Shown piece by piece: positions 35,789-46,900 of a stretch of DNA of 64,000 bases; position 1 is the stretch's first letter, and every line of letters starts with the position of its first letter. Source of the stretch: Klebsormidium nitens (taxonomy: Eukaryota; Streptophyta; Klebsormidiophyceae; Klebsormidiales; Klebsormidiaceae); the NCBI GenBank assembly GCA_000708835.1, contig DF237188.1, positions 66,278-130,277 of the forward strand, in the 5' to 3' direction. The notes under the pieces are model-generated. The model made no database searches and was not told the origin of the DNA. It saw only the letters and a list, made by a program, of their open reading frames with translations. Position numbers and translations under genes: made by a program.

Positions 35789-37323
35789 ATGTGGCAATTG
35801 CATAACCTGCTCTTATTTGAGAAGGAGAAAGAAGGTTTGGCTTATCTTTCACCCTCTCTTCGCAGGACAGCGCAGGAGAGTCAGTGCGCTGATGCTGTGG
35901 ATGTTCAAAGGTACATAAAGCGCGGTGTGACATCTGGTGGAGACAGCCGAAAGATCGCAGCTTGCTTAAGAAGAGGTCCAACCGGACCCTTGAAGAGGAG
36001 GCAAATCAAAGCAGGAATTCCAATGCTCAGCAGAGCATGGAGACCTCCAAGGGTCCCCTTGCGGACGGGAAGCAAGCTGCAGGAGAGACGGTGGCTAGCT
36101 TTGCACGCATCGAGGCCTCCCTCTCGGAGTGTGGCAAGAATGAGGAAGCCTTATCATCAGCATCTACAGGGTGGAGTAAAGCAAAGCACTCCTTGGACAA
36201 AATGTCCATTGCAGAGGCTGAACAGGATAGTCTCGAAATCCTGCTCAAAGATCGAGAGAAGAAACTTGCACGATTGGCAGGTCTCGAATTCGATCTGGCC
36301 CAGCACAAGAACCAGGTCTCTTTTCTGGAGTCTGCAGTGCGAAGGTTCAGGCAAGATCTAGAGGCGTTGAGAGAGCTCAAGGAGCAGCCCAGGGCTGTTT
36401 CAGAATGCTCGACCCCCGCAGCTTCCGTCGAGAGGGGTCAGCGTAAGACGGATCCGCAGGGCACAGGACACGCAGCAAGTGATCCGGTGACTGAGGGAGC
36501 TGAAGACGCAGTAGGACCCAGGGTTTCGATGCTGAGTTCTCAGGGCAATCTGGATAATCAAGAAACCGAGTGGAAAGACAGTCAACCTGCGCAACTAGAT
36601 CGTCAGAGCTTTGAAGTACTGCTGCAAGATCGAGAGAAAAAAGCAGCACTTATTCGGAAGCTGAGCTTTGACCTGATGCAGCAGCAGAGGCGGGCTTCGT
36701 TCTTCGAGTCGACACTAGAACGATTCAGAGAGGATGTCAAGATGTCGGACGCCCTTAGAAATGACAGCTTCACTCTAATGAGCAATTCAACTGAATCAAT
36801 CTTGTTATCTCGGAAAGAGAGTGGAAGTGGTTGTCTCGTCTGTGGATGCACAAGCGCAATCCAGGGGGTGGAAGAGAACTCCTTTCTGGACGCGAACGAA
36901 GCAGATCCCGTCTCGTCCATCAGGCGCGATGAAGAATCTTTGCTCCAGCGAGAAGGCCTTGAAGCTCTGCTGAGAGATCGAGATGAAAAGCTGGGGCTAA
37001 TCAGCAAACTGCGCATGGATCTAAGACATAAAGCATCTCTCGTTGAAATAGTCATCTGGAAGCTTTGCCAGGAAGCGGAATCAACAGAGTCATGCTTGGA
37101 AAAGGGAGATTCTCATCTCATATCTACGGAAAGGGCACTAGTGACTGTTGAAAGCAAGGTAGAATTGCTGTCTCAGAGATTAAGCGAGGCAGCTGACAAG
37201 GTGTGCTGTTTGCGGAACGAGAAAAAGGCTTCAACATCCAGGAGAAGCATCAAACGGAGGTTGACAAGCTGGTTGATATGTGGCACCAGGTCAATACAAC
37301 AGTATAACGGCAATGTAGATTAG
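35789..37323 (+). CDS. Unrecognised coiled-coil protein with three 45-residue repeats
   Basis: The main open frame runs 35961-37323. Its first in-frame ATG is 36037. A better N-terminus comes from ATG 35789 if a 50-base GT-AG intron (35911-35960) is removed: 35789-35910 ends in phase 2 and 35961 continues correctly, giving about 494 aa. The protein is charged, Leu/Lys/Glu-rich and almost all helical. Three copies of one unit stand out, at about 36220-36363, 36604-36742 and 36952-37080. The consensus is LE.LL.DRE.KL.LI.KL.FDL followed by a Phe/Leu-rich helix and RFR.D. Linkers between copies are Ser/Glu-rich. I do not recognise the family. A cytoskeletal or scaffold role is only a guess from the coiled coils. 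The tail from about residue 440 is basic. Confidence 0.6.
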
Positions 37324-40300
37324 CAAGCTATAAGTAGCTAGGAATCTGTCTCCTCCGATGTAACGAAGTGCTTACAAGTATGCGTTTTAGAACTCGAACC
37401 TTATAGCACGAAGCTTAGGTGAGAACTTTGGTGCCCGAATCTTGAGGGTGTCACATCATGAAGCCGGAAGAGTTATTGGTATCCGTCAATCTGAAGGCCT
37501 CGCGCCTGATCAACAAGACCAATGCATTGGATCCTATATAGTCCACAATCCTATCTATAGTCCACGATTTTGGCATCTAAAGATCCGAAAAAAGTGCGAG
37601 ATCCTCTGATTGTTTTGTCAATCAAAAAGCACTGCCACTGATTTGACACGTCGCTTCGTGGCAGGATCGAGCCCCATGTACACAGCTTTCAACTGAAAAT
37701 GCGTGCAGATAACGACACGCTAAAAGTCTTCTTTTGAGGCAAATGGACATTTTCGAAGCTTTAGATACGCATCTTTCTCATGGGAGCCCATCAAACTTCC
37801 AAAACCTTGTCACTAGACCTAGCCCGTTGCCGCGGTCCAGCTTGTTACTAGCTTCAGCTGATCAGCGGCCTCCTGAGCTCTTCGCATGTTTGATGGGAAT
37901 GAAGCCGGCAGCGTTTCTTTTGTGACCTGCGCCCGGACGTACGATCGCTGTGTTCACACTAGATATCATGAATTGCCTTTCCGCGGATCAACGTCGCTGG
38001 TCTGTTGACAACCCATCGACACAATAACACTGTTGCTGAGTACCCGATGAAGTTCCATTCACTGACGTTTCGTATACAAGTCATCGACAACAAAGACATT
38101 CGTAGAATCGAGGAGCATTGACAAGATTTCGATTCTAAGAGCTGCCCGAGAGCTGTTGGACGTCGTGCTACTAGGACCAAGAGGTCGATCAACATCTATA
38201 CCTATATTTACCTCAAAGGTTCAGATTATCTACCGCGTACAGTCGATCAGGCACCCACCTCATAATTCCTCGCAGTACGTCCAGTACGTATTTGCATTGA
38301 TGTCGGTCAACTTAACCGCCGTGTGACCATCGTATCCACGAAGCTATGCTACTGGTTCCGTGCATGAACGCAAGGCCCTTGGGCGCGGCCCACCATGCCG
38401 GGCCTGCCGCAATATTGTTTCACTGGATGCATGGCCGCCACTACGGCACCGCCCCAAACCGTGGTCAGCTGACGGATCGACTCTGATCGGTCTGGACTAG
38501 CCTCGTTGAGTGGCCGTCCGCTCGCGGAGCTCCCCGCCCGTCCACTCAGCAACGTAGTACGGCCGCGCGTAGTCGTGGGGGCCGGGCGCGCCTTTTGGCG
38601 GCTCGCGGCCGCTCTGCGGCACAGAGGGTTTGGGGAGTCCATTATTGTTGAAGCTTTATGGGTTAGGTTTTAACCGCAGATGTTATTTTCAAACAAACGT
38701 ACCCGCTCGGGGCCCTGGGCAAAACTACCGGGCACTGCCCTTATGTATTTTCCGGGCCGAGGCGACCGGCTGTGCCGTCCAGCGCGGCCCGCCAGGTACT
38801 TAACGGCATGCAGAGTCGCCGAGTGACTTTCCGGCCAGGCCTTTTGTGACCGGGGGACAAGACTCGTACTGCATGGGCTAGCCGGGCTCGACAAAAACAG
38901 TGGTAGGTTTATTGAAACTTCGATCTGGGAAGCGGTGGCTTTTCACACTGAAGCCGTACGGGCAGCTCACTTGCTCGCTGAAACCGGCACATACGACGGC
39001 TATCTCGACAGGGTACAGCGAACCGCCGGTACAAACCACCTTCTTCTTGGTTGGATTGTGAATAACACCCAGAATAACCCAAATAAGGTTAGCGAGGTTT
39101 CCGGGATCCGCTCGCTAGAGTATCTTTCGTCTGTTGCCGTTTCTCGTCAGGCTTTGAACAGTAGCCCTCCAATGGGAAAGGGCGTCCCTTCAGATCTTGT
39201 TCAGGAAGCTGGCCATATGGAGCCTGAGGAGCCCTGCAAGGCGCTCTGCTAGCAAGCTCGTGTGCTCCCTTGTTTGAAGCTTCTCAAACATCGCTTGGGG
39301 ACTCCGAAGAACGCCCAGGCTACAGAATCTGAGCTATGGGTTCCATTCATCCAAAGGAAGTTGACAGCGATTGCATCGCGTGCTCTCTTTGCCTGAGCTG
39401 ATTGGAGCGAAAGTGCGTTGTGCTTGAAGCACTCTGAGAACTACTTTTCAGGTGAGTTCCAGTTCCCAGATGTACTGGGCTCTTTCAGCTGTGTCTACTG
39501 TGCTGGGCCTTTGCACATACTGAAAGCTGTGGTTCCTTGGAGGCTTCCTAAAACCAGAAACCTTGGTCTGGTTGCTTTTTACAAGACCACCCCGCAGGTC
39601 TTGTGGAAGAGATAAGTCTCTAACGTAAACAAGTTCTGTCAGTGTGTGCTGGCTTTAGCTGGGGCTACACCCTTTACCAGCACCATGAAGAGGGGCTAGG
39701 ACAAGCTTTCTCTTGTGATTCTGGCATTCACCTGTCAGTGTACAGAGGACTTTGTCGACAGTTCAGCTAGCTTGAGGAGTCATCTCGTTTATCTGAGCTG
39801 CCTGTGTACCATTATGTGAGGTCGTGCATTATCCTAGCCGTTCCCTAGTCTCCAGTCATCAGTCTGTATGTCAATGCTTTTGATGAGTTTGACTCGATCA
39901 ACTTACTTATTGTTGTTAGTTGCAAGCTGCAAATCTGACGCCCGGCATTTCCTTGGCATCACATGAGTTGTATAGCTGTCCCCTTCCAGTGAAGCTGCGC
40001 GGAACTGTCCAGCATGGGGACAGTGGGGGTCTGTTTCTGCCAATGCCTGCTCGCAGAGGCTTCGTAGCTCCTTTCCAATCTTGAAAGTTGGTAGTTCAAG
40101 CTCGTTGACAATGCATTCTTGACAGGGAGGTCAGATTCAAAGAGCAGCGTTTGCTGGCAAAAGCCAGCAAGAGATGGACCTAGTGTCATTCCAATTGTTG
40201 CAGCTTTCGAACAGCCATGCTTTCCATCTTTCAGATCAGGTGCTTGGTACTGTGATTTAGAATAGGAAGTACTTCAGGCTTCTTCAAAGGTCCATTAGGT

Positions 40301-40973
40301 TCATGCGGTTCGCCAATGTGCAAGGAGGCCAAGCATGCGGCCTTTGTTTGGGTAGAGGGTCATTCCATGTGCGTTGTTACCGGCATGTCCGCAGGCTGGT
40401 AGTGCTGGCGCTAGACCCCTTGCAATTGGGCAATATCCATGATTGTGGCAGGTGTTCCTGCCCTGGGGATTGGATTATGTAACTGTATAACCATACATTG
40501 GTCAATGAGCTCTGGGATGGACTGAAGGCTGCCCTGCTGCTTCTGTATCATGTCTGGCAGTTACGTAGCATTTGCCAGGTCAGCCTTGCTAGGCGCAGCT
40601 CATGCTTGCAAAGGGCGCTTTCTTGTGTCGGGGTTGATTGCACTGCCAAAGAGACTGTGAACTGCTTTCTGGGTCGTACTCTCAGGCCAGGAATGAATCT
40701 CAGTTGGCTGTCTGGCATGCTAATGAAAGCCAAGAGCATGCGACCTGGCTTGTGACGCAAGGACTTGCCTCTACTGGCGGAGTCTGCAGAACTCTCTGTT
40801 AATTCTTCCTTTCTATCCACTCTTGGAAGCAGTGTCCAAGACAACTGGGAAACAGAGATGCTCTTCAATGACATTCACTCAGCCAATCACAAGGACATTC
40901 AATTATGATTTGGCAGGTGTACCCTTTGTGATTGATTACCTGCCTGATCTGCAGGTATCTGCAACAGAACCTC
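37324..40973. other. Long non-coding stretch, possible 5' UTR of the zinc-finger gene
   Basis: No product is recognisable over 3.6 kb. A GC-rich patch at 38350-38900 differs in composition from its AT-rich surroundings, and a 105-codon frame follows at 38935-39252 without an ATG start or a known domain. A strong donor, TTTTCAG|GTGAGT, near 39450 and an acceptor, GATCTGCAG, at 40954 could define a 1.5-kb 5' UTR intron of the downstream zinc-finger gene. This is inference. Confidence 0.4.
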
Positions 40974-43900
40974 ATGGAGGACGCAGTCGACAAAGCAGAA
41001 AAGCCAGCAGGTGCAGGTCTGGAATCCCCGCCAGCTGATCCTCCCAGCAACCCCAAGGACATGGAGACTGAAGACGAGACCAGCAACGCCTCAGCCTTGC
41101 CTGAGGGCTCTGCTGTGGTGGCAGACGCTGCATCAGACCTGCTCCCAGCAATTCCGATAAAGAAGAAGCGCTCCCAGATGCGCACGCGTGATGACGGGGC
41201 GGCCAAGTGGAAGGGCCCCGTGCTGGATGGGGCCGCTGCAGGCGCAGCCGCAGTCCCAGTGGAAGTCAAGGTGGAGGAAGTGGGGTCCGAGGCAGAGAGC
41301 GAGGATGTGCGGGGGGAGGCGCAGCCGCCAGAGCGGCCGGGAGAGCGGCGGCTGGCCAAGCCGGGGACCACCATCAACGGCAAGGGGCCACTGCAGGTGT
41401 GCTCCATCTGTGGCTTCAAGAGCCGCCACGGCCCTGCGCTGACAGCGCACCAGAAGGGCCACAAGAACGAGAAAGCGCCGCGAGTGGAGAAGCGCAAGCA
41501 CAAGCTGCTGGCGGATGTGGTGGAAGCGGAGCGCAGCGATAAGAAGGGGGTGAAGAGCGAGCAGTCGGAGGGGGTGGCGGCGAGCGAGGGGGAAGACGAC
41601 GGGGAAGAGGTGACACAGGAAGGTGGGGCAAAGGGGGAGGCGTGGGGCGCCAATGTTTGTAATATCTGCAACAAGAAATTCAAGAATGACAAGGCGCTGT
41701 TTGGGCACAAGGGGCGCGTGCACAGTAACCACAAGCAAGAGCTGGAGAAGCAGGCCGCTCTTGCAGGGGGGCCGGAGCGCAAGGTGCGGCGGCGCGGGGG
41801 CGAGGGGAAGGGCCGCAAAAGGGCGGCGAGCGAGGAGGGGCGGGGAAGCGAGGAGTATGTGTCGGCAGAGGAGAACGAGCTGAGCGGGGATGAGGGAGGG
41901 CCAGGAGAGGAGAATGAACAGATGGAGATGCTGCAGGCGGCCGAGGTTCTGATGGCGGTGGGGTTTTTCAAACGAGACGATGAGAAGAAGGAGGCGTGGA
42001 AGAAGGGGGGGAAAGGAGAGAAGGTCACGGAGGAGAAGGGGAAGGGAAAAGATTCCACCGGGGCTGCTGAGAAAGAGACTGAGGGGCAGACAGAGGGCAA
42101 GAAGGGCGAGGCGGAGCCTGCTGCAGCGGGCGAAAAGGCGACAGGGCCTGCGGAGAAGGACGAGAAGCTCGCTGATGGTGGCCAGGAAGAAGGGCGCGCA
42201 GGCGGAGGTCAGACGCAGGATGCGAAGGACACTGCAGCACAGGCGGAGGGGGAGACACCAGGAGTAGGGGATGGGGACACTGGAGATGAGATCAAGGAGG
42301 GGGGCCCTGTGGAGGAGGCTGCCCTGGCCCTGCCGTCCAAGAGAGCGGAAGCAGCGGACGAGAAGGCCGCAGGAGAAGCACCTGGCAAGGAAGACCCAAA
42401 GGACGAAGGGCCCCCTGGCGCCGCACGGGACGACGAGCCTAAGGGTAGCCAGGGGCCGGAGGGGGCAGAATCGATGGACACCTCTGATGCGCCCAAGGAG
42501 GACGCCAACGGGGCCTTCAAGGGAGATGGCCCCCAGGATGCTGTGGCGCCTTCTGCCCCTGTTGAGGTAGCAGCCTCAGAGCCTCAAGACGGGCCAACCC
42601 ACAAGCAAGCGGAGGGGGTGACAGTGGCAGCAAAACCAGCGGGGGTGGACACTGATGGCCCTCAGGGGGTTGAGGAAGCAGAGCGTGAGCCCCCTGCTGC
42701 GACGCCTGTGAAGGGAGTGCCAGAGGAGACCGCGGTTGCAAGGGGGCAGTCAGAAGGAGTAGCTGCCCCTGTGACAGAGGCTGTCGAGCAAGCCGAAGCC
42801 AAAGATGCAGTCATGGCAGAGGCAGAAGGAGAAGCGGTTGCGGATGAGATGGAGGTGGATGTTGAGCTTGAGCTGGCCTCCCCGCCTGTGGAGCTGGAGC
42901 CAGAGGTGCCAGTGGCACTCGACTTGCCTGCTGGAATCAAACAGAGCGCACCAGGGCTGGCAGCAGCAGCAATCGAGCCAGCACCAGTGGCGGGAGGGGC
43001 GATGCCCGAGCAGAAAGCGACGGTGGGAAAAGGTAGGACACGCCGCGGGGCGGCGGGGGGCCTGCCTGGAGGAGCGAAGGAGGAGGGAGATGCAAGAGAG
43101 CAGGTGAGCGCTAAAGCAGTGTGTGATAGGTCGACTGTTCGTATGCCTCCTTCCCTGCCAGATTTTATGGGTGACCGCACCTTGAGGCCTCCTAACTGCC
43201 GCAATAAAAGCATAATAGGACGACTCGGGGATGGTTCGAGTGCTCTGCCTATCATGAGTCGATTTTTCCTAACCGTTATTCAGCGCTGTAAGTGATGAAC
43301 AGTCAGCAAAGTTCTGGTTGACAATGTGGCTTCAATAACATAGCCTGAGCATGTTATGCAGTTGCACTGCGGCTAAGCCTCTAAGTCCAGAGGCTTTTAC
43401 TGCTGTTCAACTTGAGATCTGTCAGAGTAGTCTGCTGTGGACTTGAGCACCTGCTCAATAGAGCTCTGTCTGTCTTCTCAATGCAAGAATGTTCCTTTTC
43501 ATGTCAAACTCGTTAAGACTTTGTCTACTGCTGTCAGTACCAGCAACTAGGAATGCAGCACCTAATGCACCGCCCTTCACCTGACCTCTCTCCTCGTTTC
43601 CCCTGTCCAGGCCACCATGGCCCCAGTTCCTAAGAAGGCAAGCGCACGCTCCCCCAAGCTGCGTCGCCACGTCCCAGAAGGCCCCCTGCCCCTGCCCGCG
43701 CTGTGGTCCGAGAGCCAGGAGGATGCGCCCCTCGCGCAGCCCCTGGCGCGCAGCAGTAGCAGGGGCTTCAACACCGCCCACAAGTCCAGCATGGTGCACG
43801 CACCCTCGCCCCAGCTCATCCTAGCGGACGGGCCCGCTCTCGCCGTAGTGGGTACCGCAGAGCCAGGAGGGGGCTTTGCCACCGAGGTGGTGCCATTTGC

Positions 43901-46900
43901 TGCCCACCCAACTTCATTCGAGCCTTTCCCGGAGAAGGGGATGCATGACCTGGGGGCGTACGTGGAGGCGCCAGCTGTCCTGGGGGCGGGGTTGGCTGGC
44001 CCGCTCCGGCCTGCCTCCTTGGGGCGGTGGTTCTCAGGAATCCTCAAGAAGGTGGTCCCCATGGGGGGCAAGGCGCCCTCAGATCACGAGCTGGCCAGCG
44101 CCCCTGCCGAAGGGGGCCTGGGCCAAGCAGACATGCCGGGGGGTGCCGCAATGCAGGGGGAGGGGCCAGGGGGGGCGGTTGATGAGCCCAACCTGGGAAG
44201 CAGCGAGCCTGTGAGTGGACCCTCAGAACCCAGCAAATATGTTCCAACACTAGAGAGCGGGCCTGCGAGGGATGGGACAAGGGGCGAGCCTGGGGGGGAG
44301 GCCGGGCAGGGGGAGACAGGGGCAGGCCAGGAGGTGAGGCAAATGAAGGCTGCATCGAATGAGGAGGCGACTCCTGAGGAGAAGCAGAACACCAAGCCCG
44401 CTGCAGAGCAAGAGGCAGGGCAGGAAGGTGACCCAGAAGTAGAGGATCCGCCTGGTGATCAAGTAGTCACAATGGAGGACGCGGAGGGGCTCGCTCAGGA
44501 GGCTGTTGTTGCAGCAGGCACAGGCAGCCAGCCCCAGACCTCTCTGGAGCCAGGCAATCTGGACCATGCAGCGGTGGTGGGGCTGGAGAGCGGGGCACCG
44601 CTGGGGCTGCCAGAGGGCAGGCCTGCCGCAGCCACAGAGCAGCCTGCCGCAGATAAGGAGCCGGCGCCAGCTGGCGGGGCGGGAGAAAGCGTGAGCGACA
44701 GCGATAGTGAGCGGCGGCTGAGTGACCAGCCCATCATTCCTGTCAAGGCGGCCAAGAAGGCGGCCAAGGACAAGGCGGGCAAGGCGCCCCGCGCCAAGAA
44801 GAGCAAGAGCAAAGCGGCGCAGCGCGCGGAGGAGGAGCGCCTTCTCGCTGCCAGCGGGCTCATCCTGCCGACCGCCCCACCCAGGGTGGTGCAGGCGGAG
44901 CATCTGACACTCATGGCGCCCAACACATTGGCGCCAATGGCACCGAGCTACGGCGGTGTCAATCCTGAGAGCGAGGCCGGCCAGGAGGGCGGCCTGGCGA
45001 GCTTGTACAACGCGGCCAGGGACATTGTGGCGGACTTGCAGCGCGCGCGCAGCCGGCGGACGACCGAAGGGGGCAGCGGGGCGGATGTGGCGGCTGCGGT
45101 GCGGGATAAGGTGCGCGAGTACTTCCAGTCCAACCTAGTTCGCTACCAGCGCTCCTTGGACGACCTGGACGACTACGACTTCATTGTTACGCCAACTGCG
45201 GGAGAGGGGCGCACACGCGACTGGGAGGTCGAGTTTGAGGCGGCGCCCAACGTGGCGGGCCTGCTGGCGGTGCTGGCCGAGTTCGACCGCGAGTATGCGG
45301 CCGTTAATGCAGCCGTGGTGGAGGCGACCAGCAAAGTGGTGGAGGCAGCAGCTAAACCCCCTGCTAAGAGGGGCCGTCCCAAGAAAACGTCCACCGGGGA
45401 AGGACCCGCAAAGAAAGCACGGGGGGAGGCAGTGTCGGATCCGATGTGGCAAGACGTTGGGGCCCAGGGCGTCACGTCTGCCGGCGGCGCGGGGGAATTG
45501 AGCGAAGCGGGCTTCTCGTCGTTTTTGGAGGCCATGGGGTCGCAGCAGTCGGCAGGAGACTCCATGGGAGGGGCCGGGCCAGACAGCGGCCAGGGCGGCG
45601 ACTCACACCTGGGGGGAACGCCGGGCTTCCCAGGGGGCCAAGCTGTAGCGCAGCATGTGGCGGGGGTGTACGACTTTGGTGCAAAGGGACCCCCCCCTGT
45701 GACGGTGGTGCAAGTGGGCAAGCGCGGCGGCAAGAAGTCCCCCAAGACCGTCAAGGCGGATCCTCTAGAGGGCCTGATGAACTTCCCCGTGTCCCAGGCA
45801 GCTGCGCGCGCGCCCGCCCAGATGCTGAGCGTGTACGCGACCAAGCCGCGCAAGAACGCGGCCGTGACGCTGACGTCGGAGCGGCAGGCGGCGGACCAGT
45901 ACCCGCAGCAGATCGGGGACAGGCTGGTCGTGTCGGAGGAGGGGGCAATCCTAGAGCAGGTGAGTAAAGCATCTGGGACCCAATACCTCGCAACCTGGTG
46001 CAAGTGTCGGGAGGCGTGTGCATGTCTTCCGAACCAAAGCTCTTTTAGTCGAACACTTCGACGGTCGACAGGGAACCAGTCTCGATGTGGTACTCTTCTT
46101 CCTTCTGGTCAGAGGCGAACGTGCTAACAATGCAATTGTGGCAATTACTCAGCTTCACTTTCATGACCTATGCCGGAACAAGATGCGAGCCATTCGGTGT
46201 GACAGTCTGCGCTTTAAGAGTATTGTCCATGGCGCAAAGCTTAATTCTCTTTTTCGTGCAGGTGACGGGCAGCGGCGTGGGCCCGCTGCAGGTGATGCAG
46301 CGCGTGGGCGACCAGCTGATCCTGCTGCCGTACCGCAAGGCCGCCGCCGTGAAGCGCCAGCTGCTGCGCCGCGAGAAGGCGCCCGTGCAGGTCGTCACCA
46401 AAGCGCGCCGCGCCAAGGAGCGCACGCTCGCCAAGAAGGGCCTCCTTGCGGTCGCAGGGGCCGCGTCGGCGGGGCTGACGCCGCCCCCCTCGGGGAGCAC
46501 GTCCTCGGGCGTGGCGCAACCCGCAGAAGCGAAGCTGGCGGCAGAAGATGTGACGGAAGAGCAGCTGAGGGCGGCACTGGGGCTCTCCGGCCCGAGCGAG
46601 GGAGGGTCAGAGTCGCTGTCGTGGATGGGGGGGGCCAGTGGGGCCCCGGCAGAGAGTGGGCTCGACCCGGGGTTTCAAGCAAGCAGCGCGCCTGATCTGA
46701 TGCCGGCCTCAGGGGCTTTGCAAGGGCTGGGCCAAGGGTTAGGGCAGGGTTTGGGGCCGAGGTTTGACACGGGCTTAGGGCAAGGTTTAGGGCCGGGGTT
46801 TGACACGGGCGCAGCGTGGGGCGGGCAGCAGTACGGGGCCCCTGGAGCGCAGCACTTCGGAAGCCAGAGCACGACGGGGGGTGCTGCGACTCTCAACTTC

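Noticed and set aside
38935..39252. 105-codon plus-strand frame
   Set aside because: Starts without ATG, no domain, and no neighbouring exon in phase.
40865..42100. 411-codon open frame antisense to the zinc-finger gene
   Set aside because: It is a Ser/Pro-rich mirror of the Glu/Gly/Ala-rich sense strand. GC-rich codon use keeps the reverse frame open. No domain seen.
43617..46127. A separate gene starting at ATG 43617
   Set aside because: The preceding exon ends in matching phase at a good donor, and the exon extends upstream of the ATG to the acceptor. One transcript is simpler; kept as a finding on alternative starts.
46735..46800. TTTAGGG/TTAGGG words resembling plant telomere repeat
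   Set aside because: They are codons of the Gly-Leu-Gly-Gln repeat inside a coding exon, not tandem telomeric DNA.
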